Part shown: positions 45,212 through 53,742 of the stretch, one piece after another
How the letters are laid out: each line of letters starts with the position of its first letter
Numbering within the stretch: position 1 is the first letter of the stretch
DNA from: Virgibacillus doumboii
GTDB taxonomy: Bacteria > Bacillota > Bacilli > Bacillales > Amphibacillaceae
DNA length: 64,000 nt
Reading direction: 5' to 3'
NCBI RefSeq assembly: GCF_902806455.1
Contig: NZ_CADCWQ010000001.1
Span: 558,001-622,000 of the forward strand
Translations under genes and position numbers: made by a program
The notes under the pieces: model-generated
Told to the model about the DNA's origin: nothing
Seen by the model: only the letters and a program-made list of their open reading frames with translations
The model's database searches: none

Positions 45212-46186
45212 GTGGGAAGAAATGCTGGAGATTTACCACTGGATGAATTACGTACATACAAACCAGAGTTAGTAAACAAGCCTGAATCATTCGACGAGTT
45301 CTGGGATGAGCAGAAAAGAAAGATAAATCAAATCAGCCCGGAGGTGTCTCTGAAGGCCAGAGATTACCCTGTTCCAACAGTTGAAGTGATGGATATTGTA
45401 ATCGAGAGCTGGGATCAAACGCCGATAAAAGGTATTCTCGTCAAACCAGAATCAGTCAATGAGTGCCCGGTAATTGTATCTTATCATAGCTATACAGGAT
45501 ACCGTGGGTTGCCTGCTGATTACATAAAATGGTTAACATTGGGGGCAGCTGTTGTTGCATTTGATATTCGAGGGCAAGGGGACTCCCCGGACTTTGCCAA
45601 TTACCCTAATGGCAGCAGAGTTCCGGGGTGGATGCTTCATGACATTCTGGATGCTGATAATTACTATTATACGAATGTATATCGAGATCTTATTTTACAA
45701 TTAAATTGGATAAAGTCGTTGGATTTTCCTGTTAAACCAACAAAGATAGGCGTAATGGGGTCATCACAGGGCGGTGGTATCGCAATCGCAGCGGCTGGAC
45801 TTAATAACGACATAGACTTTTGTATAGCAGACTGGCCTTTTCTGTCCCATTTTGAACGCGCGCTTTATGTTGCCAGGTCCGGGTCTTATTTAGAAATCTT
45901 AAATTACTTCAAATTTAATGATCCACAAAACAAAACCTATGATCAGGTGATGAATACATTGGGATATATTGATAGTGTTCATTTTTCGGAATCTATTACA
46001 TGTCCTACATTAATGGCTATTGGTTTAGAGGATGACAAAACACCACCATCCACTGTATTCGCAGTATATAATCATTTGCAGACAGACGATAAACAAATAG
46101 AAGTATATCCACAATTTGGTCATGAAGTGAATCCGTTTCATGAGGAGAAAAAGGTGGCATTTGTTGCGAGCCAGTTGGAAAGATGA
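45212..46186 (+). CDS. Acetylxylan esterase/cephalosporin-C deacetylase family (AXE1)
   Basis: 324 aa. GTG 45212 is preferred over GTG 45203, which lies in the AGAGGTGA ribosome site. Family features: a long N-terminal region with FDEFWDEQK, the GYRG oxyanion-side loop, DIRGQGDSPD, nucleophile GSSQGG (about residue 183), the Asp in GLEDDKTPP and His in FGHEVN. Cytoplasmic AXE1 enzymes remove acetyl groups from short oligosaccharides after import, consistent with the ABC transporter upstream. Confidence 0.87.
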   Translation: MGRNAGDLPLDELRTYKPELVNKPESFDEFWDEQKRKINQISPEVSLKARDYPVPTVEVMDIVIESWDQTPIKGILVKPESVNECPVIVSYHSYTGYRGLPADYIKWLTLGAAVVAFDIRGQGDSPDFANYPNGSRVPGWMLHDILDADNYYYTNVYRDLILQLNWIKSLDFPVKPTKIGVMGSSQGGGIAIAAAGLNNDIDFCIADWPFLSHFERALYVARSGSYLEILNYFKFNDPQNKTYDQVMNTLGYIDSVHFSESITCPTLMAIGLEDDKTPPSTVFAVYNHLQTDDKQIEVYPQFGHEVNPFHEEKKVAFVASQLER

Positions 46187-46189
46187 TAG

Positions 46190-46384
46190 GCCGGTTATCA
46201 TCATTTGAAACAACAAGCAGCATTAATTGGTGAAGAAGTTGAGTCGTTATATCTTAATGGGCCATATGGCGGTGGTGGAGCACGGAAAAAAATAACTGAA
46301 TCCATCGGTGTAGTTTCTTCGTTAATTTCCAGAGACCAAGTGAAGCCGGAAGTTTATTACAGGAAGTGTGAAATCCAGCTATGA
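46190..46384 (+). pseudogene. AtuA-family protein, C-terminal remnant
   Basis: About 65 codons with no start, reading EEVESLYLNGPYGGGGARKK, then VVSSLISRDQVKPEV, which match the end of AtuA/DUF1446 proteins (acyclic terpene utilisation family). The upstream 350 or more residues are absent; the acetylxylan esterase gene ends 4 bp before. The stop overlaps the next start by ATGA, the native arrangement of the two-gene form. Confidence 0.65.
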
Positions 46385-46689
46385 AATTATTCGAAATAGC
46401 CCACAGCAGAGCGGGGGATAAAGGAGATATGTTAAACCTCTCACTGATCCCTTACAAAGAAGATCATTATGAATGGCTATGTCAAGTGGTAACAGCAGAA
46501 AAGGTTAAGACACATTTGAAAGATATCGTTTCCGGTGAAGTTGTTCGTTAGGAGCTGCCTAATATTCATGCCCTGAATTTTGTCTGTTACAGAAGTCTGC
46601 TAGGAGGAGTAACAACTTCACTTGCAATGGATACTCATGGGAAAAGTTTGAGTAGTGCCTTGTTGGAGATGGAGATTGGTGATGAATAG
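46381..46689 (+). pseudogene. AtuA C-terminal-domain protein interrupted by an amber codon
   Basis: A 102-codon frame from ATG 46381. It reads LFEIAHSRAGDKGDMLNLSLIPY, the signature of the small AtuA_C domain, then VVR-TAG-ELPNIHALNF and THGKSLSSALLEMEIG. The amber (46549-46551) falls where the family usually has Tyr (RYELPN), a single-base change from TAT/TAC. The downstream half is otherwise conserved. With its partner truncated it is probably dead, and the mutation may be recent. Confidence 0.75.
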
Positions 46690-46931
46690 TTGTTTGTACA
46701 GTGGAGTTCTGCCCTAAGTTATGAATGGTGTATGTGTTTACGAACACTTCCATGGCGAATCAATTCGACAGTAACATTATTAATGATATTGGGACCAAAA
46801 TATGCGGAAGCTATGTTGGTCCCAATACTAATCTGTTGACTGAAAATAATACTTGCTATTTGATTACTGAAAAGCATAAATTATTTAGTTAAAATATAGT
46901 TTTTTTGCATATAGGGATGTCTTTTCTTTTT

Positions 46932-46973
46932 AAAAAAAGTCCATCCCTAAATTTGGGCAATGGACTTTTTTTT
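46932..46973. terminator. Bidirectional terminator
   Basis: AAAAAAAGTCCAT and ATGGACTTTTTTT flank a 15-bp loop, with T tracts in both directions. It separates the plus-strand sugar operon from the minus-strand genes at 47-48 kb. The rest of 46690-47016 shows no gene. Confidence 0.85.
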
Positions 46974-47016
46974 ACTCATTTCTTAATAAAAGAAACTAAA
47001 AATATATAACATGTAA

Positions 47017-47238
47017 TTAAAATTCAATATCCGCATAGTCTTCATAATCTACATCATGTGGGATGGCATTCTCAATCATAAGATCACGTAAAGTAGTTAT
47101 CGCTATTGAAACGTCTAAGTCCAGCATTTCTTCACCATCATAATCAGCCTTTAGGTAAGGGATATTCCGAATAACATATGCACATTCTTCACGTTTCCAA
47201 TGTATATCTTTTTTTAACATAGTTGGTTCATTTTTCAT
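47017..47238 (-). CDS. Small acidic hypothetical protein
   Basis: 73 aa from ATG 47238, chosen because AAGGAGG lies 8 bp upstream. Acidic, especially the C-terminus (DVDYEDYADIEF); no membrane segment or motif I recognise. It follows the 210-aa hypothetical gene on the same strand after 110 bp. It could be a partner of that protein, but nothing in the sequence proves it. Confidence 0.55.
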   Translation of the reverse strand: MKNEPTMLKKDIHWKREECAYVIRNIPYLKADYDGEEMLDLDVSIAITTLRDLMIENAIPHDVDYEDYADIEF

Positions 47239-47347
47239 TGTTTGAACCTCCTTGTTTACGGTAAGCATTTGTATTCATCCCTTCTACGATTCATTTTATA
47301 CATATATATATTATATTAAACCTTAATACATATATATTCAAGAAACT

Positions 47348-47980
47348 TTATTTATGTCCTTTATTTTTCTGACTCTGCTCCACTAACTTTCTTCTGTATT
47401 CGACCATTCTTTCAGCAAATCCATGATTATTAGCTATTTTTGTTCTCATTTTTGACGGCGGAGCATTTCGATGGGTTACTGTAACCGATAAAATTTGTCG
47501 CCTTCCTTTAATCCATTTAAAACTAATTGGAAGTTTATATAATGCTGGGTCTCCATCTTTGATTAAAGTAAATGATAATGAACTATACCCTTTAAACTGA
47601 GCTTTTAAAACTTTATCTGAATCAATAATTCTTTGTATTATATCTAATATCGTTTCAAGTTCATTGGAATCCACTCTTTCAAGAACTCTTTGTTGAGAAT
47701 GAAGTGTAACAACAACTCTTTTTTGTCTTCTCAATTCATCAGGACTTCGTTTGAAAACTACACGATTCTTAGAAACTATAACCCTATGTTTTTGAGGAAC
47801 CGTTAAATAGGAAATATCGAATCCTTTTGTTTCATACTCTTGAAGCTGTTTTTTTGTATGTTGAGAAGCAATTGCAAGAACTTCGTTAATCTGTTTATCT
47901 TCAAGTGAAAGAATATCGAAAAATTCAAGGTCTTCGAAATCCTGAAATGTTAAGGTGAATCTTCTGGTCAACTTCTTCAC
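47348..47980 (-). CDS. Hypothetical protein, possible RelE/DUF4258-like fold
   Basis: 210 aa, basic. The middle segment (about 90-170) reads VVVTLHSQQRVLERV, then a helix and beta strands ending RRQILSVTVTH. The pattern of H-x3-R-V-x-E-R followed by a hairpin sheet loosely resembles DUF4258/RelE-type toxins. The N-terminal 60 residues resemble nothing I know. Lower-GC codon use than the operons around it. Cytoplasmic by composition. Confidence 0.6.
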   Translation of the reverse strand: MKKLTRRFTLTFQDFEDLEFFDILSLEDKQINEVLAIASQHTKKQLQEYETKGFDISYLTVPQKHRVIVSKNRVVFKRSPDELRRQKRVVVTLHSQQRVLERVDSNELETILDIIQRIIDSDKVLKAQFKGYSSLSFTLIKDGDPALYKLPISFKWIKGRRQILSVTVTHRNAPPSKMRTKIANNHGFAERMVEYRRKLVEQSQKNKGHK

Positions 47981-48097
47981 ACGTCCTTTAAAATCAAATA
48001 CGCATGAGTAATTATACCATATTTTAACTAAATTGATGGATAAATAGTCCTAGTTTTCTGGGTTTTAATTGCCTTAAAAAGAAAATACCTTTCTCAT

Positions 48098-48186
48098 TAC
48101 TACAATCGTTTCCCAAGCCAAAAAAGTGGCAATAAAATATTTTTATTTTCATGCCACCTTTTTCAATTGAGGTTCGATTGTAGTAG
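48098..48186. repeat. Nested inverted repeats with terminator core
   Basis: Outer arms TTACTACAATCG and CGATTGTAGTA enclose inner arms AAAAAAGTGGCA and TGCCACCTTTT around an AT loop. The inner stem, with A and T tails, would terminate both strands. The outer stem brings the structure up to the ribosome site of the DUF1659 gene. It may be a bidirectional terminator plus leader structure, or a small mobile-type repeat. Confidence 0.6.
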
Positions 48187-48204
48187 TGAAGGGAGGTGAA
48201 CAAC

Positions 48205-48429
48205 ATGGCAGTAGCAACAATGACTAGTTCACGTCTGCAGCTGATTTTGGATGATGGCATTGATGAAGTTTCCGGTAAGCAGCTTTTCAAGACAAAGGGC
48301 TTCAACAATGTAAAAACAACCGCAACAGCCGATCAGCTGTATGCAATCGCATCAGCGGTTTCACCGTTGCAGCAGCGTCCGCTTGCAAATATCGAGCGGA
48401 GAGATGATTCGGAAATCAGCCAGGCGTAA
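48205..48429 (+). CDS. DUF1659 protein
   Basis: 74 aa from ATG 48205 (GGGAGGTG 6 bp upstream). A single small domain with LQLILDDGIDEVSGKQLFKTKGF and the conserved AIASAVSPLQ end. Paired with DUF2922 throughout Bacillaceae (YvlC/D-like small-gene pairs); function unknown. The start follows a strong inverted repeat. Confidence 0.85.
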   Translation: MAVATMTSSRLQLILDDGIDEVSGKQLFKTKGFNNVKTTATADQLYAIASAVSPLQQRPLANIERRDDSEISQA

Positions 48430-48548
48430 TTTTCTCGGGAGAGTATGAGAATGAAATCGGCTAACAATTGGGCAATTGAAAATTAAAAACAATTTGAAGA
48501 GAGCCGGATTTTTCTCTCAAAAAATAATAAAGGAAAGGAGGAGGCATG

Positions 48549-48764
48549 ATGAAAAAGTTAGAGCTTAAATTTCTGAACGAGGAAGGCAAAACAGTGACTT
48601 ACTCACTTGAAAAGCCAATCGAGCCAGTTGATTCGGTTGCAGTGAAGGCTGCAATGGATGAGATCATCGCACAGAATGCATTCTCATCTTCAGGTGGCGA
48701 TGTTGTTTCGATTAAAGGCGCACGCGTTGTTGAACGTAATGTGCAGGAAGTTGAATTAGTGTAA
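48549..48764 (+). CDS. DUF2922 protein
   Basis: 71 aa from the second of two ATGs (GGAGG 6 bp upstream). It has the family's KKLELKFLNEEGK opening and GGDVVSIKGARVVER core. It is the intact counterpart of the truncated copy at 3778. It follows DUF1659 after 119 bp and is ended by a good terminator. No function is established. Confidence 0.87.
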   Translation: MKKLELKFLNEEGKTVTYSLEKPIEPVDSVAVKAAMDEIIAQNAFSSSGGDVVSIKGARVVERNVQEVELV

Positions 48765-48772
48765 TTATAATG

Positions 48773-48803
48773 GACCAGCGTGGGGGTGCGCTGGTCTATT
48801 TTT
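48773..48803 (+). terminator. Terminator after DUF2922
   Basis: GACCAGCG and CGCTGGTC arms with a TGGGGGTG loop and a T-rich tail. It overlaps the 3' end of the convergent IclR gene. Confidence 0.85.
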
Positions 48804-49600
48804 TAAAATCTTGAAAAGCCCGCTAAACCTTTACTGATTTTATCTGCAGCCTTCTGTAATAATGGCAGATAATCTTCTGTAAGTGTCTCTTTTCCTATTC
48901 TTCCCGCGTGCGCGGAACAGTTGATGGCGGCGAAGGCTTTTCCTTCAGCATTTTTGATAGGAACTGCAATGGAACGAAGGCCTTCTTCCAGCTGCTGTTC
49001 TACACCTGCCCACCCTCTTTTGCGGACTTTCTCTAGTTCCTCGGTTAATTCTTCTTTTGTGGTTAAGGTGTTATCGGTATATTTATCAAACGCTGCATCT
49101 TCCAGATACCGGTCAAATTCCACTTTTGACAGATTTGCCAATAGAACATGTCCCATGGAAGTTGCATATGCGGGAAGGCGAGATCCTACGTTTAAGGTGA
49201 TGGTCATTATTCGCTTGGTAGGAACTCGTGCAACATAAATGATATCTGTTCCGTCAAGAACGGCAATTGAGCTTGATTCGCCTGTCTGCTCTACGAATTC
49301 CCGCATAAAAGGATGTGCAATATTCCATATATTTTGTGTTGACAGATAGGCATATCCCAATGTTAGCGTATGGGCGGTTAGTGAAAATACTCCGTTTCTG
49401 GACTCTGCAAATCCGAGATGTTCCAAAGTAAGAAGAATCCGTCGTGCAGTTGGTCTGCTGTACCCGGTTATTTTGGCAGTTTCACTGATTGTGAGTGTTG
49501 GGGTTTCTTCTGAAAAAGCCTTAATGACGTTCAAACCTTTTTCCAAAGACTGGATATAATCTTGGGATTTTTTAAAATTGTTAGACTCTTCCATTGACAA
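48803..49600 (-). CDS. IclR-family transcriptional regulator
   Basis: About 265 aa. The start is TTG 49600 (8 bp after AGGAGG) or ATG 49594; ATG 49606 nearly touches that site. The helix-turn-helix (about 20-75) reads LTISETAKITGYSRPTARRILLTLEHLGF. The IclR effector domain (90-260) includes ISSIAVLDG-like, ATSMGHVLLA and VPIKNAEGKAFAAINCSAHA, close to PcaR/PobR-type members. It is divergent from the catabolic operon. A TTGTACG-N5-CGTACAA palindrome in the shared promoter region is its likely site. Confidence 0.9.
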   Translation of the reverse strand: MSMEESNNFKKSQDYIQSLEKGLNVIKAFSEETPTLTISETAKITGYSRPTARRILLTLEHLGFAESRNGVFSLTAHTLTLGYAYLSTQNIWNIAHPFMREFVEQTGESSSIAVLDGTDIIYVARVPTKRIMTITLNVGSRLPAYATSMGHVLLANLSKVEFDRYLEDAAFDKYTDNTLTTKEELTEELEKVRKRGWAGVEQQLEEGLRSIAVPIKNAEGKAFAAINCSAHAGRIGKETLTEDYLPLLQKAADKISKGLAGFSRF

Positions 49601-49643
49601 GGTCATTACCTCCTATGATATAATTCGTACGTAATATAAATAA

Positions 49644-49662
49644 TTGTACGTATATCGTACAA
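49644..49662. promoter_or_regulatory. IclR operator 1
   Basis: TTGTACGTATATCGTACAA, a palindrome with 7-bp arms, plus an extra CGTACG 13 bp to its left. It lies between the divergent IclR and dehydrogenase genes. The same element appears at 55266-55284. Confidence 0.75.
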
Positions 49663-49724
49663 TACATTGAAAAGGTTTTCAAGGATAAATTTTAACTGCA
49701 TACATAGAGAAAGGGGGACGGAGA

Positions 49725-50654
49725 GTGATTAAATCAGTTGCGGTAGTTGGTGCAGGTACAATGGGCAGAAGTATCGCACAATATTTTTTACAAAGCAATG
49801 TAAACGTTTTATTAGTTGATGAAAATGAAGATGTTATAAAAGATGCTGCCGGATCAATTGGAAAGCAGTTAGAGGAATTGTACGAAAAAGGATTTATTTC
49901 AGTAGATAAAGATTATTGCATGTCCAACCTTGAAACAACTTACTCACTGCCGGGTGAAATTTCTATTGATCTTGTTATTGAAGCAGTGCCGGAAAAATTG
50001 TCATTAAAGCAAAAGGTTTTTGCTGAAATGGAAGAAAAATGCGCGCAAGATACAATCTTCGCCACCAATACTTCAGGTCTATCCATTACTGAAATAGCTT
50101 CAGCGTTAAAAATTCCGGAACGATTAATTGGCACTCATTTCTTTACTCCGGCAGCAATCGTACCGTTGGTGGAAGTTGTAAAAGGAGAAAAGACATCAGA
50201 TGCAGTTGCCAATTTTATGATGGATAGTTTAGAGGAATTGGGGAAAAAACCAGTTCTGTTACAAAAAGAGGTTCCAGGTTTTATAGGAAACCGGATACAG
50301 CATGCGATTGCCAGAGAAGCAATTTCACTTCTGGAATCAGGTGTAGCATCGGCTGAAGATATTGATACTGTTGTAAAATGGAGCATTGGTCTTCGTATGG
50401 TAATGACTGGTCCGCTTGAACAACGGGACATCAATGGGCTGGATGTCCATTATGATATTGCATCTTATTTGTACAAGGATTTGAATAACTCTACTAATCC
50501 ATCTCCATTGCTGAAAGAAAAAGTAGAGAATGGCGAAACCGGGCTTAAGGCGAAGACAGGCTTTTACGATTGGAAGAAGGGCGATTATCAACAATATATT
50601 AAAAGTAAAAATGAAAAATTTCTTGAATTGATACAATCAATCTCAAAAACATAA
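49725..50654 (+). CDS. 3-hydroxyacyl-CoA dehydrogenase family protein
   Basis: 309 aa, GTG start. NAD site VVGAGTMGRSIAQ (about 6-18), TNTSGLSITEIA, catalytic His in GTHFFTPA and PLVEVVKGEKT, then a helical dimer domain with PGFIGNRIQHA. The enzyme would oxidise a 3-hydroxyacyl-CoA or, like some paralogues, a free 3-hydroxy acid such as gulonate or carnitine. TPAA replaces the usual NPP/NPV after the catalytic His, which may signal a distinct substrate. First gene of the IclR-controlled set. Confidence 0.85.
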   Translation: MIKSVAVVGAGTMGRSIAQYFLQSNVNVLLVDENEDVIKDAAGSIGKQLEELYEKGFISVDKDYCMSNLETTYSLPGEISIDLVIEAVPEKLSLKQKVFAEMEEKCAQDTIFATNTSGLSITEIASALKIPERLIGTHFFTPAAIVPLVEVVKGEKTSDAVANFMMDSLEELGKKPVLLQKEVPGFIGNRIQHAIAREAISLLESGVASAEDIDTVVKWSIGLRMVMTGPLEQRDINGLDVHYDIASYLYKDLNNSTNPSPLLKEKVENGETGLKAKTGFYDWKKGDYQQYIKSKNEKFLELIQSISKT

Positions 50655-50670
50655 ACAGGGGGAGTTAAAA

Positions 50671-52011
50671 TTGAAGCGAATGACAAGTTTTTTCACAAGT
50701 ATGGTTAATAAATATTTGCCGGATCCGTTTGTAATAGCAATTGGATTGACACTGGTAACAGTTGTATTGGCTATGACGATGCAAGGTGCTGGTTTTATAG
50801 AAACTACCATGTATTGGGGTGATGGTTTCTGGGATTTGCTGGCTTTTACCATGCAAATGACAATTATTTTGCTCACAGGTTATGTACTGGCAAAAACACC
50901 GTTAGTTAATAAAGCGATTGATAAGTCGATTGCGGGTATTAAAAGGCCATCCACTGCGATTATCGCAGCTACTTTATTTGGTGGAATTGGAAGTCTGTTA
51001 AATTGGGGATTTGGTTTAATCATCGGTGGTATCGTTGCACAAAAGTTGGCTATACAGGTAAGGGGTGTCCACTACCCATTAATTATCGCTGCCGGTTATA
51101 GTGGGTTTGCTTTATATGGTTCAGGAATATCAGGAACTGTACCAGTAACGCTTGCAACACCTGGGCATTTTCTTGAAGAACAAGTTGGTATTATTCCATT
51201 GAGTGAAACAATTTTTTCTTTACCGATGATAATTTCAACGCTGGCAATTCTTATTACACTGCCGATTGTAAATGCCAGACTTCATCCGAAGAAAAAGGAT
51301 GATATTATCGAAATTGACCCAAAAATTGTTCAGGAAGTAGAATCAGAAGGGGCAAAAGAATCGGCAAGTACAGAAGAAGCTACATTTTCCAATCGCATGA
51401 ATAACAGTCATTTTTTTGGCATTGGTATCGGAATATTAGGACTTATTTATACAGTGACTTATTTTATTCAAGGTGGTTCACTGGGTCTGAATACAGTTAA
51501 CTTTATTATGTTGTTTCTTGGAATTTTATTGATGGGAACGCCTGCACGTTATTTATCTGCTGTATCGGACGGAATAAAAACAGTAGCCGGTATTGTACTG
51601 CAATATCCGTTTTATGCCGGTATTATGGCAATTTTAGCAGGAACCGGGTTAATTACGTCATTTTCTAATTGGTTTGTAAGCTTCTCAACAGAGGCTACCC
51701 TGCCATTCTGGAGTCTGATAAGTGCTTTCTTTATTAATATACTGGCACCTTCTGGTGGAGGACAATGGGCAATTCAGGGGCCGATTATGGTTCAGGCTGC
51801 TTCTGAATTGGGAACATCCATACAACAGACGGCAATGGCAGTTATGCTCGGGGATGCCTGGAACAACATGATACAGCCATTCTGGATTCTGCCTGTTTTG
51901 GCAATATCCAAGCTGCCGTTAAAATCTATTATGGGTTATATGGTTGTTATCATGCTTTGGCTTGGAGTTGTACATGGCACGATCTTCCTGCTTTGGGGCT
52001 TCCTTGGTTAG
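50671..52011 (+). CDS. atoE: Short-chain fatty acid transporter (AtoE family)
   Basis: 446 aa, TTG start with AGGGGG upstream. Around 12 membrane segments; LPDPFVIAIGLTLVTVVLA opening, LLNWGFGLIIGGIVA and PSGGGQWAIQGP near the end are AtoE signatures. AtoE is linked to uptake of acetoacetate and short-chain fatty acids. With a CoA transferase and thiolase in the same regulon, an imported short keto or hydroxy acid is likely. Confidence 0.87.
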   Translation: MKRMTSFFTSMVNKYLPDPFVIAIGLTLVTVVLAMTMQGAGFIETTMYWGDGFWDLLAFTMQMTIILLTGYVLAKTPLVNKAIDKSIAGIKRPSTAIIAATLFGGIGSLLNWGFGLIIGGIVAQKLAIQVRGVHYPLIIAAGYSGFALYGSGISGTVPVTLATPGHFLEEQVGIIPLSETIFSLPMIISTLAILITLPIVNARLHPKKKDDIIEIDPKIVQEVESEGAKESASTEEATFSNRMNNSHFFGIGIGILGLIYTVTYFIQGGSLGLNTVNFIMLFLGILLMGTPARYLSAVSDGIKTVAGIVLQYPFYAGIMAILAGTGLITSFSNWFVSFSTEATLPFWSLISAFFINILAPSGGGQWAIQGPIMVQAASELGTSIQQTAMAVMLGDAWNNMIQPFWILPVLAISKLPLKSIMGYMVVIMLWLGVVHGTIFLLWGFLG

Positions 52012-52051
52012 TGACAAACAACTTTAGATGAAGAAGGGGTGTGCGTGTTAA

Positions 52052-53104
52052 ATGCAAGCAGTTGTTAAGCATAATGATAAACCTTATGAATTGTTGATAA
52101 AAGAATTGCCGAAGCCGACAGTTCGTGATGGAGAAGTTCTGGTAAAAGTAAGAGGTGTTGGTATCTGTGGCAGTGATTTGCATATGTATGCCGGGCATGC
52201 TGGATATGATTGGATTTCTTATCCACTTACTTTAGGACATGAGATTACTGGAACAGTAGTCGAAACAAGTAATAAATCCTTGCAGGGACAACGGGTTGTC
52301 ATCAATCCGTATATCCCTTGTGGGGAGTGCGAATATTGTCAGCAGGTTGAAGAAAACCGATGCGATAATAACAACTTTTTTATGACTAAAAAAGCTCCAA
52401 TGTCACTGCAATATGGATTCAGACAAAATGGAGGAATGGCAGAATTTATTGCTGTCCCGGAAGAAAATGTGTTTCCGATTTCAGATAAGGTTTCGGATAA
52501 TGTTGCCGCTGTAGCGGAGGCCATAGCTGTTGGACTTACAGCGGTAGAAAAGGTAGGTTCGGTGGCTGGTAAAAAAATTGTTGTTTTTGGACCCGGACCA
52601 ATCGGGTTAGGTATAGCAAGTTTATTAGTTGGACTCGGAGCAGAAAGTATAACCATGGTAGGTATTCCAGGAGATGAAAAACGGTTTGAGAAAGCTAAGG
52701 AATTAGGTGTCCATCATACGAGTATGACATCTGAGAAATTAGTTGATGATTTGCTGAGGCATAACAGCGGCTATGACGTGGTGTTTGACTGCTCTGGCCA
52801 TCATTCGGTTCCGGGGCATGCAGTCAAGGTGTTGAAAAAAGGCGGACAGCTAGTATTGGTTGGTATTTCCACTAATACCTTCTCACTGGAAATGGATCAG
52901 ATTGTCCGAGGTGAGATTCAGATTAAAGGAAGCTACGGTATTACGAAAGAGACTCTCAAACGAACATTGGAATACGCAGCCGACGATGCATTTCCGTTTG
53001 AGAAACTTGTCACTGGAAGTTACGGGATCGAAAATGCGAAAGATGCATTTGATGCGGCAATGAATAAAGCAGCTGGGAAAATTGTGCTGGAGTTGAATGC
53101 GTAA
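52052..53104 (+). CDS. Zinc-dependent medium-chain alcohol dehydrogenase
   Basis: 350 aa. Catalytic zinc ligands in GVGICGSDLHMY (Cys about 40) and GHEITG (about 69). Structural zinc cysteines in CGECEYCQQVEENRC (about 97-111). NAD site VVFGPGPIGLG (about 180). Resembles threonine/sorbitol-type dehydrogenases; oxidises a secondary alcohol. It follows atoE by 40 bp. Substrate unknown, probably a hydroxylated intermediate of the same pathway. Confidence 0.87.
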   Translation: MQAVVKHNDKPYELLIKELPKPTVRDGEVLVKVRGVGICGSDLHMYAGHAGYDWISYPLTLGHEITGTVVETSNKSLQGQRVVINPYIPCGECEYCQQVEENRCDNNNFFMTKKAPMSLQYGFRQNGGMAEFIAVPEENVFPISDKVSDNVAAVAEAIAVGLTAVEKVGSVAGKKIVVFGPGPIGLGIASLLVGLGAESITMVGIPGDEKRFEKAKELGVHHTSMTSEKLVDDLLRHNSGYDVVFDCSGHHSVPGHAVKVLKKGGQLVLVGISTNTFSLEMDQIVRGEIQIKGSYGITKETLKRTLEYAADDAFPFEKLVTGSYGIENAKDAFDAAMNKAAGKIVLELNA

Positions 53105-53121
53105 CAAAGAGAGGACCTAGA

Positions 53122-53718
53122 ATGAAAATTGAATTAAATCAGTTAAATGACCAGGAAAAATATAAGTTGTTAATCGGTAGTGTTGTTCCACGACCGATTG
53201 CATTTGTTTCAACAGCCGGGGATGGCGGGACAAATGTTTCACCATTCAGTTTCTTCACGGTTGTTTCCAAAGATCCGATGATGCTTGGATTTACCACAAT
53301 GCCTGGCCCAAATGGAAACAAAGATACACTCCACAATATTAAAGTACAGAAGGAATATGTAGTCAATATTGTATCAAGTGATTTTTTGGATCAAGTTGTG
53401 CAGTCATCCGCAACGCTTGCGCCGGGAGAAAGCGAATTTGATCTGACAGGTTTGACACCAGTTAAAAGTGAGTTAGTCAGAGCCCCGAGAGTAAAAGAGT
53501 CGAAGGTTAGCTTTGAGTGTAAGCTTCATGAAGTTTATCAGCACGGGAAGGGACCGGAAAGTTTTATCGTCGGTGAAGTTATTGCGATGAATGTTGCCGA
53601 TGAAGTATTAATGGACCAGTTACGGATTGATACGGAAGCGCTGCAGCCAATCGGTAGAATGGCAGGCAACTTCTATGTTAATTGCAGTGAGACTTTCAAA
53701 GTCGATAGACCACGATAA
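53122..53718 (+). CDS. Flavin reductase-like (FMN-binding split-barrel) protein
   Basis: 198 aa. DIM6/NTAB-type domain: LIGSVVPRPIAFVST (about 18-32), NVSPFSFFTVVSKDP and GNKDTLHNI. Such proteins bind FMN and either supply reduced flavin to a monooxygenase or act directly on a substrate. No monooxygenase gene is in the window, so a direct or trans role must be considered. It sits 17 bp after the dehydrogenase. Confidence 0.83.
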   Translation: MKIELNQLNDQEKYKLLIGSVVPRPIAFVSTAGDGGTNVSPFSFFTVVSKDPMMLGFTTMPGPNGNKDTLHNIKVQKEYVVNIVSSDFLDQVVQSSATLAPGESEFDLTGLTPVKSELVRAPRVKESKVSFECKLHEVYQHGKGPESFIVGEVIAMNVADEVLMDQLRIDTEALQPIGRMAGNFYVNCSETFKVDRPR

Positions 53719-53742
53719 AAGCTATAGTCAGGAGGAGATCAT

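Noticed and set aside
49667..49682. TTGAAAAGGTTTTCAA as a catabolite-repression (cre) site
   Set aside because: It is palindromic and well placed but has GG instead of the CG core of cre; kept only as a weak possibility.
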